From the NCBI GenBank assembly GCA_016721305.1, contig JADKIH010000004.1, positions 248,001 through 312,000 of the forward strand: DNA of 64,000 nt, in the 5' to 3' direction. The notes beneath the pieces were generated by a model, which was not told the origin of the DNA, did not search any database, and worked only from the letters and a program-made list of their open reading frames with translations. Both the position numbers and the translations under genes were made by a program. Each line of letters starts with the position of its first letter. Within the stretch, counting starts at the first letter, position 1. The stretch comes from Bacteroidota bacterium (GTDB lineage Bacteria > Bacteroidota > Bacteroidia > AKYH767-A > 2013-40CM-41-45). Below, one piece after another: positions 10,136 through 18,990 of the stretch.

Positions 10136-11596
10136 TTACTTCGGATTATTGAAGTTGTCTTTAGATTTCCCTCCATACGTATCGACAGCATTTTCCTGAT
10201 CGATGTCGGTGCCAAATTGTTGGCTTCGGTTATGTAAGACTAACTCCCAAGATGGTTCCTGTAATTCTCCCTTCGCCGTAGAATGTAATAAGCGGAAATT
10301 GGCTGTTCCTAATTCGGTATTGTAGAAGACAAACTTACGATTGGTTTGGCTACCTAGTTTGTAATACTGCCAGATTTCATAAGGCCATGAATTCGGGTCG
10401 TGAGATTCTTCGGAAATGTGATCCGGCGGACCATACTGAAGATAAACCCGGCCACGATCTGTTTTATAGCCTTTGTTTGTAATTGATCCGTAGGAGTTAT
10501 TCGCCTTCTGAACTTCTATCATGTATAATTCCCATGCATGTTCGGGAGCAATTTTATCTCTTTTACTCCAGAAACTGTAAAGGAAATGTTGCATCGATTT
10601 TACATCGTGCTGAAGAATTTGATTCTCGCCAATACGTAATTCCATTTGATCGGAGATCGGATAAAGAACAGCAATCATTTCGGCCAATGTATCGGGATTG
10701 GTAATGGTTGAAACGAATGTGTTAGTCAAATCAGCATCAGAGAGAGCATCGGTAATTATCGGTTTACGGAGTTGATTGCTGCGTTGAAAGCTGAGCTGAC
10801 GATGTGCCAGTAAATGATTGTCACGACTGACAACATCGATATTGATCTCGTAATTTCCTGAAGGCAGATTTTCAATAGGGAATTCGGCAAGGATTGGATT
10901 TACTTCTTTGGCTGTCTCTCTCTTGTTCATTGTCCAATCGTTGAGAATACGACGACCATTATTTTCGGTCAGATAATAGCGAACCAAAAAACTTTCATTT
11001 CCTGTTTTTGCAGTGTTATAAACTTCTGCGTAGAATCGAAGTGAAGTGAGGTCTTCCGGATAAAAATTATTGGCATTTGGAATAAGTTCGTATCCACACT
11101 TGCTGTAAATTGTATTGGTTGTTGTACTTGAGATAGACTCCAGTAATTCAATATCCGATAGCTGTACTTTTTCGTTCTCGAAATTCATGTCGATGTGCTG
11201 CGTGATTTTTGTCGCAGGATCGGTCGTGTTAAAATCCCGAATTGCTAACTCTACATCATAACTGCCGTTGGGCAGTGTTACTCGCTGCTGACTGATGAAA
11301 TTAGGAATAGCTGTTTCGGCTGTCAATGCTTCCGGACTCAACAAATTGTATTTGTCGAAATGAACAATACTGTCGCCGGATTTAAATACCCACAATACTT
11401 CAATCTTACTTTGAAATTTGCCTTCTTTATTTTGCACCGCCACAGTAGTGCTGCCGATCACATTGAGGTATGTCTCAAGATATGGCTTCGCATTAGGCTG
11501 ATCAAATCTACTGTACGACATAAAAGCACTTAGCTTTCCTGCAGACGCAAATTGGGTCAGACTCACGAAGGAGAGAAGGAGTAGAAGACGTTTCAT
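10136..11596 (-). CDS. GWxTD domain-containing secreted protein
   Basis: The 486-aa product starts with signal peptide MKRLLLLLSFVSLTQFASA. ATG 11596 opens it; the upstream in-frame extension looks untranslated. Near residue 390 it has the signature of the GWxTD family in the form KGYKTDRGRVYLQYGPPD, followed by PYEIWQYY and a C-terminal beta-rich segment. The N-terminal two thirds resemble beta-sandwich repeats. The biochemical role of the family is unknown; it is found in envelope proteins of Bacteroidota and Acidobacteria. The first motif residue pair is GY rather than GW. Confidence 0.85.
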   Translation of the reverse strand: MKRLLLLLSFVSLTQFASAGKLSAFMSYSRFDQPNAKPYLETYLNVIGSTTVAVQNKEGKFQSKIEVLWVFKSGDSIVHFDKYNLLSPEALTAETAIPNFISQQRVTLPNGSYDVELAIRDFNTTDPATKITQHIDMNFENEKVQLSDIELLESISSTTTNTIYSKCGYELIPNANNFYPEDLTSLRFYAEVYNTAKTGNESFLVRYYLTENNGRRILNDWTMNKRETAKEVNPILAEFPIENLPSGNYEINIDVVSRDNHLLAHRQLSFQRSNQLRKPIITDALSDADLTNTFVSTITNPDTLAEMIAVLYPISDQMELRIGENQILQHDVKSMQHFLYSFWSKRDKIAPEHAWELYMIEVQKANNSYGSITNKGYKTDRGRVYLQYGPPDHISEESHDPNSWPYEIWQYYKLGSQTNRKFVFYNTELGTANFRLLHSTAKGELQEPSWELVLHNRSQQFGTDIDQENAVDTYGGKSKDNFNNPK

Positions 11597-11768
11597 CGAC
11601 GTGGAATTTTGTCCTGTAAAGTTAGGAAAAAACGACTGAAATGGAAGGCTTTGATACACTAAGTGTTAAGTTTAACTCAGGTATGACAAACATTTGTAAA
11701 GATGAAAATTTATGTGCTTTTTTGATGTAAATTCTAGTCCGGAAACGAACGACCTACATCAAACCTGC

Positions 11769-12929
11769 ATGACTCTTTTTTTGCTTCTAATCTTTTTAGC
11801 GTGTGTCTTTCTGGTTTTTTATACCTATGTCGGATTTCCCTGGCTCTTATCTGTGCTTGCCGGTAACAAGAAATTTCAATTTGCACCATCGACATCCAAG
11901 CCTGAAGTTACTATTCTGATTGCTGCTTATAATGAAGAAAAAGTTATTCGCGAAAAGATTGAATCTATTTTTAAAAGTAATTATCCTGCCGATAAAATTC
12001 GTGTAGTAGTTGGAAGCGATAATTCCACTGATGCTACAAATGCAATCGTTCAGGCAATTGCTGAACAGAATAAAAATGTCAAACTGATTGCCTTTACACA
12101 AAGAACAGGAAAGCCGGTAATTATTAATTCGCTGATGAAGGAAGTGGATTCCGATTTAGTTATTCTGACGGATGCGAATGTTTATTTTACTGAAGAAACG
12201 ATTGCTTGTCTTGTAAGACATTTTGCTGATGCCAAAATGGGACTTGTCGGGGGAAATATTCTCAATATCGGCATGCGCGAAGACGGCATTTCGATACAGG
12301 AGAAATCGTATATACAGAGGGAGAATCTTATTAAATACCGCGAAGGTCTCTTATGGGGAACGATGATGGGGCCATTCGGAGGTTGTTATATGATTCGCAA
12401 GGAAGTTTATCACGAAGTGCCGGCCGGATCGCTCGTTGATGATTTTTACATCTCGATGAAAGTGCTGCAGCAAGGTTTCAAATGTGTGAACGATCTCGAT
12501 GCGATTTGTTATGAAGATGTGCCTAACGAAGTGAAGGAAGAGTTTCGTCGTAAAGCCCGAATATCGGCAGGGAATTTCCAGAATCTTGCCCGCTTCCGAT
12601 CGTTTGTTCTCCATCCGTTTACAAGCGTCGGATTCTGTTTTATCAGCCATAAATTTCTTCGCTGGATCACTCCGGTGTTTTTATTCTTCTCATTTATTTC
12701 AGCCGTTCTGCTCATTTCTTACCATCCGATTTTTATTGTTCTCGCAGCAGGGGAATTATTCCTTTTTCTGATGCCGCTTTGGGATCAGATGTTGCATCAG
12801 CTCGGAATTCATTTGAAAGTGGTGAGATTCATCTCTTATTTTGTTTCCATGAATATTGCCCTGGTCAAAGGCTATATCCATTACCGAAGTGGAGTGGCAA
12901 GCGGAGTTTGGGAGCCGACAAAACGCTAA
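11769..12929 (+). CDS. Membrane-bound family 2 glycosyltransferase
   Basis: The 386-aa protein has an N-terminal membrane helix (LFLLLIFLACVFLVFY), then a GT2 domain with VTILIAAYNEE (about residue 50), GSDNSTDAT, the DxD-like ILTDANVYF, and the acceptor motif DDFYISMKVLQQGFK. Two or three C-terminal helices follow (about 295-360). The architecture matches processive or lipid-linked sugar transferases of the BcsA/HAS-like superfamily, although a QxxRW motif is not evident (RRKARISAGN sits there). ATG 11769 was chosen because it begins the hydrophobic segment. It is transcribed divergently from the GWxTD gene. Confidence 0.88.
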   Translation: MTLFLLLIFLACVFLVFYTYVGFPWLLSVLAGNKKFQFAPSTSKPEVTILIAAYNEEKVIREKIESIFKSNYPADKIRVVVGSDNSTDATNAIVQAIAEQNKNVKLIAFTQRTGKPVIINSLMKEVDSDLVILTDANVYFTEETIACLVRHFADAKMGLVGGNILNIGMREDGISIQEKSYIQRENLIKYREGLLWGTMMGPFGGCYMIRKEVYHEVPAGSLVDDFYISMKVLQQGFKCVNDLDAICYEDVPNEVKEEFRRKARISAGNFQNLARFRSFVLHPFTSVGFCFISHKFLRWITPVFLFFSFISAVLLISYHPIFIVLAAGELFLFLMPLWDQMLHQLGIHLKVVRFISYFVSMNIALVKGYIHYRSGVASGVWEPTKR

Positions 12930-12933
12930 TTTT

Positions 12934-12993
12934 CTTAGTGTCTAAGTGTCTTAGTGGTTAAAAAAAATACCACTAAGACACTTAGACACTAAG
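12934..12993. repeat. Perfect 25-bp inverted repeat of CTTAGTGT octamers
   Basis: The left arm 12934-12958 consists of three 8-bp units (CTTAGTGT, CTAAGTGT, CTTAGTGG). It is the exact reverse complement of 12969-12993, with a ten-base A-rich loop. It lies 5 bp after the glycosyltransferase stop. An almost identical hairpin lies at 18446-18508. Confidence 0.9.
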
Positions 12994-13031
12994 TTTATTA
13001 TCGTAATATTGCGATAAAGATTCCCTGCCAT

Positions 13032-14102
13032 ATGACAGCCACCGACTGCGCTCCCGCACACAATAGAAAAAGATTAGGTTTTCTCGATCGTTATCTGACG
13101 CTTTGGATTTTCCTTGCGATGATTCTTGGGGTGGCCATAGGCTACTTCGTAAAATCGTCGGCGGGATTTATCAACTCCTTTTCGGCCGGCACGACTAATA
13201 TTCCTCTGGCGATAGGACTCATTCTGATGATGTATCCGCCTCTGGCAAAAGTGAAGTATGAGTCGATGGGGAAGGTGTTTACGAATTTCAAAGTATTGTC
13301 GGCTTCGCTCATTCTCAACTGGATTATCGGACCGATATTGATGTTTGCGTTGGCGCTTATTTTCCTGAAGGACCATCCTGACTATATGGTCGGATTGATA
13401 CTCATCGGTCTGGCGCGATGTATTGCCATGGTCGTCGTTTGGAACGATCTGGCCGAAGGTAATCGGGAATATGCAGCCGGATTGATTGCACTGAATAGTA
13501 TTTTTCAGGTGCTGCTCTATAGTGTTTATGCATATGTTTTCATAACGATTTTACCACCGTATTTCGGGTACAAGGGCTTTGTCGTTGATATCAGCATCGG
13601 ACAAATTGCAGGGAGCGTAGGAATTTACCTGGGAATTCCTTTTGCGATGGGCATCATTTCTCACTATGCATTGATTGCATGGAAAGGAGAGGAGTGGTTT
13701 ACTCAAAAGTTTATACCGAAAATTTCTCCGATTACTTTGATTGCACTTTTATTTACAATCGTACTCATGTTTAGTTTAAAGGGAGAGCTCATTGTTCAGA
13801 TTCCAATGGATGTTCTCCGAATAGCTTTGCCGCTGGCAATTTATTTCGCCATCATGTTTGTCGTTAGCTTTTTTGTGGGCAAATATTTCGGCGCTGACTA
13901 TTCAAAAGCAGCATCAATTGCCTTCACCGCCAGCGGAAATAATTTTGAGCTTGCTATCGCAGTAGCCATCGGCGTTTTCGGCATCAACAGCGGACAAGCC
14001 TTCACCGGCGTAATCGGCCCGCTCGTGGAAGTGCCGGCTTTGATCTTGTTGGTGAATTTGGCGTTTTGGTTTAGGGGGAGGTATTTTGCTGCCGGTAAGT
14101 AG
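13032..14102 (+). CDS. ACR3-family arsenite efflux transporter
   Basis: This 356-aa membrane protein has about ten hydrophobic segments and belongs to the ACR3/ArsB-type bile/arsenite/riboflavin transporter superfamily. It carries the family motif GLARCIAMVVVWNDLA near residue 132, with the conserved cysteine used for arsenite translocation, and a C-terminal ASGNNFELAIAVAIG motif. It exports As(III) across the inner membrane. No arsR, arsC or arsM lies nearby, so it is an orphan carrier in this window. Confidence 0.92.
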   Translation: MTATDCAPAHNRKRLGFLDRYLTLWIFLAMILGVAIGYFVKSSAGFINSFSAGTTNIPLAIGLILMMYPPLAKVKYESMGKVFTNFKVLSASLILNWIIGPILMFALALIFLKDHPDYMVGLILIGLARCIAMVVVWNDLAEGNREYAAGLIALNSIFQVLLYSVYAYVFITILPPYFGYKGFVVDISIGQIAGSVGIYLGIPFAMGIISHYALIAWKGEEWFTQKFIPKISPITLIALLFTIVLMFSLKGELIVQIPMDVLRIALPLAIYFAIMFVVSFFVGKYFGADYSKAASIAFTASGNNFELAIAVAIGVFGINSGQAFTGVIGPLVEVPALILLVNLAFWFRGRYFAAGK

Positions 14103-14310
14103 TAAGTAGTAAGTAGTAAGTAGTAAGTAGACTTATTGTTGGAACAGGCTGTTGAATAAAACTCAAAGGAAGGTTGTAAAGGCAAATTAGTAATAGAAAA
14201 TCAATCATAACTAAACTGCCGCTTTGTCGCTTCGCAAAGCGACAGCTCAAACACCAAGTCAACTTACTACTTACTACTTACTACTTACTACTTACTACTT
14301 ACAACTTACT
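14094..14310. repeat. Inverted pair of GTAAGTA heptamer arrays
   Basis: Five GTAAGTA units at about 14094-14131, overlapping the transporter stop codon, face about seven ACTTACT units at 14261-14310 that overlap the end of the next, convergent gene. The 130-bp centre has a small hairpin (TGTCGCTT-CGCA-AAGCGACA, about 14227-14246). The arrays could fold into one long cruciform separating convergent genes. Confidence 0.85.
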
Positions 14311-15982
14311 AAAAGATCGTCACCCGAAAACCCCTCTCCCCACCATCAACCAACCGAATCTTCACCAGATAAACACCACTACCGAACTCGGAGAGATTTA
14401 ATTGATACATGGTTCTGTTTTGAAGAATGAGTTTTCCCATTGCGTCGTAGACGAAAATTTCGAAGTGTTTTCCGGAGAGTGAGGCATCGTTGATGTTGAT
14501 GATGCCGGTACTTGGATTCGGATATACGCTGAAAGTGCTGATGATATCTTGTTGTATTCCGGTGTTAAGAAGGAAGCGATAACCTTGTGAGTATTCGTAA
14601 ACGCAGCCGTTTGCATCTGTTGTGCGAACAAGATAGATTCCATCTTGCGTTGGTGTGTAGTCTTGTGAAGTCGCTCCGGAAATTTGCTGTCCGTTCATGT
14701 ACCACTGATATTCGCTTGCCGAACTCGATGTAAGTACGCCTGCATTTTCTGCGATCGTTGGTATTGGCGGAGCCGGGTTGTTGATATAACAATCTGAATA
14801 GCGGAATGCTTTTGCTGAACCGCCTGATAGTGTTTTCGACCAAAGCAATGTTCCGCTTGGATCGTACTCTTTGATGTAGCCGGAAATTCCCATGCTGATT
14901 AGGATGTTTCCGTTTGGTAATTGTTGTGAACTGCCTTCATTGCTATTGTAGCCACCTGAAGCCTGACGAATGGAATACGTTGCCGGGTCATACGCCGAGC
15001 CTAAGTTGATGGTGTAATTGTAGCCTTGTAATGGCGGAGCGAAAATGTCGGCGCAGGAAGCATTATTGGAAATTCCCTGATTGTTATAGCCTGAAAGTGA
15101 GCCGGCATTTGGACATCCCTCTGCAATCCAGTGTGCATCGTGAACAGTGTGAAATACCGTTGTTCCGACGGCTCCATATGCTGCGGGATTTCCCCAGCGG
15201 TAAAGGATATCACCACCACGTCCTGCATTTCCTCCGGTATGTCCGGCTGATTCGGCCATCGTTGTGCTGTGATCGATTACATACACTTCGTTGAGATAAT
15301 GCGACGAGAAAGTAATCTGATCCAGAACCGGATTGTAATTTACACCATTCATGTGCATCCAGTCTTTTTGAGCATTGTAATTAATGTTTAATAGCTCAGG
15401 ATGATTGACGATGGAAGTCTGGTAATTCGCTGCACTCGGATTTGTGTTTTGAACAAGGTGATCCCATGCATGCCATTCCCACACTACTGTCCCTGTTGTC
15501 GCACCGGTCGGCTGAACTTCGACAATTTTATCGGGCCACATTGTATTACTGAATGTAGAACAACCGGCAGCGGCAACTTCTGAAGCTGATTTTGATTCAT
15601 AAGCGATCATTAGCACGTTTCCGTTCGGCATCGGACAAATATCATGATGTGTGCAATAGGCCGTCGTTGAATACACAAAATCCCAGAGCAGATTTCCATT
15701 GTAATCATACTTCTGAACTTCGCCCGAAATCGGTCCGCCATTAAAAGAATTGCCGGCATGATTCACCGTCCGCCACAAATCACCGCCCGGCATTAGATAA
15801 GTAGAGTAGGTATTGGAACCCGTATGCGTCCAGGAGTGAGTGATCGTTCCGTTTGTATCAATTAATGCCGATGTGGTAGTGTTTTTCAACCCGTACAAAG
15901 TTTGACCAGGGTACTGTTGAGCCTGCAGGTTAAGAAGGCTTAAAATTGAAAAAATCAGAAGAAGGCTGAAGGATTTATGCAT
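14309..15982 (-). CDS. Aryl-sulfate sulfotransferase-like T9SS protein
   Basis: The 557-aa protein has a signal peptide (MHKSFSLLLIFSILSLLNLQAQ) and a beta-propeller-like arylsulfotransferase (ASST) domain. Motifs include TYLMPGGDLWRTVNH, THHDICPMPNGNVLMIAYE, DWMHMNGVNYN, TVFHTVHDAHW and SSQQLPNGNILISMG, where the repeated histidines and PNGN loops are typical of the family. An Ig-like linker (EYQWYMNGQQISGATS) and a T9SS type A domain (FSVYPNPSTG, GSGVYLVKI) complete it. Known ASSTs transfer sulfate between phenolic compounds; whether this paralogue is catalytic is not evident. Confidence 0.88.
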   Translation of the reverse strand: MHKSFSLLLIFSILSLLNLQAQQYPGQTLYGLKNTTTSALIDTNGTITHSWTHTGSNTYSTYLMPGGDLWRTVNHAGNSFNGGPISGEVQKYDYNGNLLWDFVYSTTAYCTHHDICPMPNGNVLMIAYESKSASEVAAAGCSTFSNTMWPDKIVEVQPTGATTGTVVWEWHAWDHLVQNTNPSAANYQTSIVNHPELLNINYNAQKDWMHMNGVNYNPVLDQITFSSHYLNEVYVIDHSTTMAESAGHTGGNAGRGGDILYRWGNPAAYGAVGTTVFHTVHDAHWIAEGCPNAGSLSGYNNQGISNNASCADIFAPPLQGYNYTINLGSAYDPATYSIRQASGGYNSNEGSSQQLPNGNILISMGISGYIKEYDPSGTLLWSKTLSGGSAKAFRYSDCYINNPAPPIPTIAENAGVLTSSSASEYQWYMNGQQISGATSQDYTPTQDGIYLVRTTDANGCVYEYSQGYRFLLNTGIQQDIISTFSVYPNPSTGIININDASLSGKHFEIFVYDAMGKLILQNRTMYQLNLSEFGSGVYLVKIRLVDGGERGFRVTIF

Positions 15983-16179
15983 GTCTATATTTGTTTAGTC
16001 AGAAATATAGATGCTTTTTCAAGAAGAAACTTGTAGTGGATTTGAAAATAGTGGAAGGAAGGCGATCGAGCTTCTTTGAACCGGCTTCCGTAAGCTCAGC
16101 CTTCGAGTAAGAATCCGGCCGTATGCTCTACAGTTGCCATCAGGTGGCTGAGCTTGTCGAAGCCTGTCGACGCCTCCAT

Positions 16180-16257
16180 AAAAAAAGTGCGAGTATCAGT
16201 TTGAGAGTAAGTGAACAGAAAGCTCTGTCAGCTTGATCTCATTTCTGTACTCGCACC
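16180..16257 (-). terminator. Large hairpin with T-tract downstream of tRNA-Ser
   Basis: Read on the minus strand, GTGCGAGTA (16256-16248) pairs with TACTCGCAC (16195-16187), followed by seven Ts. The enclosed 50 bases can form further helices, including TGACAGAG/CTCTGTCA-type pairing. It lies ten bases after tRNA-Ser and can terminate that transcript, or be a separate small structured RNA. Upstream on the plus strand, 16081-16172 holds CTCAGCC/GGCTGAG and TTGTCGAAGCC fragments that resemble widespread bacterial intergenic repeats. Confidence 0.55.
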
Positions 16258-16266
16258 GTTTGAGTG

Positions 16267-16353
16267 CGGAGAGTTAGGGATTCGAACCCCAGGAGGCTTT
16301 AACACCTCAACAGTTTTCAAGACTGCCGCAATCGACCGCTCTGCCAACTCTCC
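16267..16353 (-). tRNA. tRNA-Ser(UGA)
   Basis: The minus strand reads GGAGAGTTGGCAGAGCGG at the 5' end. An anticodon arm with loop TCTTGAAAA gives anticodon TGA, and a long variable arm (class II) precedes GGGGTTCGAATCCC and the CTCTCC acceptor strand. At 87 nt and with G at the discriminator, this is serine. CCA is not encoded. Confidence 0.95.
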
Positions 16354-16477
16354 GCCGCAAAAGTAAAATTTATTTGTGTACTGCAAGGAAATATTTGTCC
16401 TTTTATTGCAGTTTTTGTCTTTTTTTAGCTAAAATGACTTTGTTCGTTGAATATCAATACTAAATTTGTCGAATTCT

Positions 16478-17757
16478 ATGCGACAAAAAAATTCTCTCAC
16501 CTCTCCCTTTAATATCATCGTAATCGTCGCCGCTTTAGGCTACTTCGTGGATATTTACGATCTCATTCTTTTTCAGGTAATTAAAACCCAAGCCTGGAAT
16601 CTATGGGTTTGTCGGGTCAGGCGCTCACCGATGCCGGTCTTACTCTCATGAACTGGCAAATGATCGGTATGCTCATCGGAGGCATTCTTTGGGGTATTCT
16701 GGGCGATCGGAAAGGGCGTGTTTCCGTACTCTTCGGGTCGATCTTATTATACTCGCTGGCGAATCTGGCCAATGCTTTTGTGACGGATCTGACGACGTAT
16801 GCTATCCTTCGCTTAGTGGCAGGAATCGGTCTCGCAGGCGAGCTGGGAGCCGGGATTACGCTGGTAAGCGAAACAATGACTCAGAAGCATCGTGGCTATG
16901 GGACGATGGTAGTCGTATCGTTTGGGGTATTAGGTGCTGTTGCTGCTAATCTTGTGGCCCGAAACGGCGATATCTTTTCAGGGTTCCTCAACCGAATATT
17001 TGGAAGTACGTTTTCTAACTGGCAGGTTGCTTATATCATCGGTGGAATACTCGGATTATTCTTGCTTGCCTTAAGAGCAGGTGCGTACGAAAGTCACATG
17101 TATAAATCGCTCGAGTCCGAGCCGACATCCAAAGGAAATTTTTTCCGTCTATTTTCGGAGAAGAAACGATTGATGAAGTACATCTACTGTATTGCTATAG
17201 GTGTTCCAATCTGGTATATGATCGGCATACTAATCGCTCTCTCAAAAGACATTTGTGCCGAAAAAGGAATCACCAATGTCAACACCGGAAATGCGGTGAT
17301 GTTCTTTTATATCGGGACTTCGTTCGGTGATTTTATGAGTGGTTATCTGTCGCAGGTTTTTAAAAGCAGAAAAAAGATCATCGTCTTCTATCTCATTATT
17401 ACAATCATCGCTGTGCCGATTTATCTCTATGTACAAAATATCAGCCCCGAATTATTCTACTGGATTTGCGCATTCCTCGGATTCGCTGCCGGCTTCTGGG
17501 CCGTATTCGTGACGATCGCTTCCGAACAATTCGGAACGAATATTCGCTCAACCGTTACAACAACAGTTCCCAACTTCGTCAGAGGTTCGCTCGTTCTTCT
17601 TACCTTTATGTTAACCTTCTTCCACAAATCATTAGGAATGGACCTCGTCACCAGTTGTCTGCTCGTAGGAATTTTCTCCATCGGCGTTTCCGCCTGGGCG
17701 ATCCGACGAATGGACGAAACTTATCACAAGGAGTTGAATTATGCTGAGATGATGTGA
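16478..17757 (+). CDS. MFS transporter (frameshifted)
   Basis: Reconstructed at about 426 aa with twelve likely membrane segments. The first segment (NIIVIVAALGYFVDIYDLILF) is in one frame, and the rest (from MGLSGQALTDAG) is in another after a break near 16595 that fits one missing base. The MFS signature GGILWGILGDRKGR sits in loop 2-3, and RLVAGIGLAGELGAG in helix 4. The layout resembles sugar or organic-acid:H+ symporters of the metabolite:H+ family. The substrate is unknown. The stop codon abuts the GTTGCGA heptamer array. Confidence 0.85.
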
Positions 17758-17962
17758 TGCGGGTTGCGAGTTGCGAGTTGCGAGTTGCGAGTTGCGGGTT
17801 GCGAGTTGCGGGTTGCGAGTTGCGAGTTACGGGTTGCGAGTTGCGGGTTGCGGGTTGCGAGTTACGAGTTACGGGTTGCGAGTTGCGGGTTGCGGGTTGC
17901 GGGTTTGCGGGTTGCGAGTTACGGGTTGCGAGTTACGGGTTGCGGGTTACGAGTTACGTGCT
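17758..17962. repeat. Heptamer array, GTTGCGA/GTTGCGG family
   Basis: About 29 units of 7 bp, mostly GTTGCGA and GTTGCGG with GTTACGA/GTTACGG variants and one 8-bp slip (near 17905), start at the MFS stop codon. All three forward frames are open (VASCELRV-type repeats), which creates artificial ORFs. The reverse-complement form of the same family lies at 58538-58649 in front of thrB. Confidence 0.95.
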
Positions 17963-18008
17963 ACGATAACGAATGCAGTTGACCACAAAGCAGAGATAAC
18001 TAAACGTC

Positions 18009-18062
18009 AACTTACAACTTACAACTTACTAATTACTAATTTCTAATTTCTAATTTCTAATT
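18009..18062. repeat. Mixed short heptamer arrays (ACTTACA, TAATTTC units)
   Basis: Three ACTTACA/ACTTACT units are followed by TAATTAC and several TAATTTC units, ending 13 bases before the next ATG. It links the GTAAGTA family (14094, 58427) with an A/T-rich family also seen near 50512-50645 and 56124-56156. Confidence 0.7.
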
Positions 18063-18075
18063 CCCTCCCCATAAC

Positions 18076-18441
18076 ATGACCACCAAAAAAACCCTAGTCC
18101 TCGGCGCTTCCGAAAATCCGGAACGCTACTCCAACAAAGCGATTCGTTCGTTGAGTCAGCATGGAGTGGAAGCAGTAGCTGTGGGACTTAGAAAGGGTCG
18201 AGTAGGTGAGACTGAGATTCAGACAGGACAACCGCATTTTTCGGAAATCGATACGGTAACGCTTTATCTATCGCGTGATAATCAGAAACCGCTCTATGAT
18301 TATATTCTCTCTTTAAAACCACGACGAATTATTTACAATCCGGGTGCAGAGAATGCAGAGTTGGAAAAGTTGGCGGAGGAGAAAGGGATAGAAAATTTGG
18401 AGGCATGCACTCTTGTTTTATTAGCTACCAATCAGTACTAA
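18076..18441 (+). CDS. CoA-binding domain protein
   Basis: The 121-aa protein is a single Rossmann-like CoA-binding domain (YccU/succinyl-CoA-synthetase-alpha N-domain type). It has TLVLGASENPERYSNKA at the start, the characteristic EIDTVTLYLS, and the C-terminal IIYNPGAENAELEKLAEEKG. Stand-alone members are common but their cellular role is unknown. The gene lies between a heptamer array and the hairpin at 18446. Confidence 0.88.
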   Translation: MTTKKTLVLGASENPERYSNKAIRSLSQHGVEAVAVGLRKGRVGETEIQTGQPHFSEIDTVTLYLSRDNQKPLYDYILSLKPRRIIYNPGAENAELEKLAEEKGIENLEACTLVLLATNQY

Positions 18442-18445
18442 AATA

Positions 18446-18508
18446 CTTAGTGCCTTAGTGTCTTAGTGGTAAAATTTAAAATAACCACTAAGACACTAAG
18501 GCACTAAG
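18446..18508. repeat. Perfect 25-bp inverted repeat of CTTAGTGT octamers, second copy
   Basis: Left arm 18446-18470 (CTTAGTGC, CTTAGTGT, CTTAGTGG) is the exact reverse complement of 18484-18508. It differs from the copy at 12934 by matched changes in both arms, so pairing is preserved. It lies 5 bp after the stop of the CoA-binding gene, the same placement as the first copy. Confidence 0.9.
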
Positions 18509-18510
18509 AA

Positions 18511-18539
18511 AAAAGCCCCTCGGAAACCGAAGGGCTTTT
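18511..18539. terminator. Bidirectional intrinsic terminator between convergent genes
   Basis: AAAAGCCCCTCGG and CCGAAGGGCTTTT flank an AAA loop, with one mismatch or bulge. A and T runs on both sides serve rplS on the minus strand and the CoA-binding gene on the plus strand. Confidence 0.8.
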
Positions 18540-18561
18540 AATATCTGATAAGCAATGAAGC

Positions 18562-18909
18562 TTATGCTTTCTTTTCTTCGATACGCGCTTTCTTACCGCT
18601 GATTCCACGGAGATAGAAGATACGAGCACGACGAACGATACCACGTTTGTCAACTACGATTTTATCAATCTTTGGAGAGAATAATGGGAAGATACGCTCA
18701 ACACCTACGCCGTTTGAAATCTTGCGTACTGTGAAAGTCTGTGATGCACCGCTACCTTTACGTTGTAATACAACGCCTTGGTACTGCTGGATACGTTCCT
18801 TGTTTCCTTCAATAATTTTATAGTATACGGTAACCGTATCACCGGCTTTGAATTCCGGAAGTTCGCGTTTTTCGTTAATCGTTTCGGCCGCAAATTTCAC
18901 TAAGTCCAT
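18562..18909 (-). CDS. rplS: Large ribosomal subunit protein bL19
   Basis: bL19 sits at the 30S-50S interface. The 115-aa product has the family block FKAGDTVTVYYKIIEGNKERIQ and QGVVLQRKGSGASQTFTVRKIS, then VERIFPLFSP. It starts at ATG 18909 (MDLVKFAAE), preferred over an in-frame start 33 bp upstream because of length and the promoter at 18953. It lies downstream of trmD in the same direction of a common rps-rim-trmD-rplS order, although here rplS follows its own promoter. Confidence 0.96.
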   Translation of the reverse strand: MDLVKFAAETINEKRELPEFKAGDTVTVYYKIIEGNKERIQQYQGVVLQRKGSGASQTFTVRKISNGVGVERIFPLFSPKIDKIVVDKRGIVRRARIFYLRGISGKKARIEEKKA

Positions 18910-18952
18910 GATAATGAGTGTTTTCGATCTGGTTTGGTCCAAAATCGGACGG

Positions 18953-18960
18953 CAAATATA
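18953..18960 (-). promoter_or_regulatory. Putative -7 element of rplS
   Basis: On the minus strand TATATTTG matches TAnnTTTG and lies 43 bases upstream of the rplS ATG. Confidence 0.55.
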
Positions 18961-18990
18961 GGAATTTATTCTAATTAAAAAACAATCTTT

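Noticed and set aside
17758..17962. CRISPR array
   Set aside because: The units are contiguous 7-bp repeats with no spacers, and no cas genes are present.
17754..18046. Three overlapping plus-strand frames with RVASCEL-type repeats
   Set aside because: A 7-bp repeat without stops is open in all frames; these are artefacts of the GTTGCGA array.
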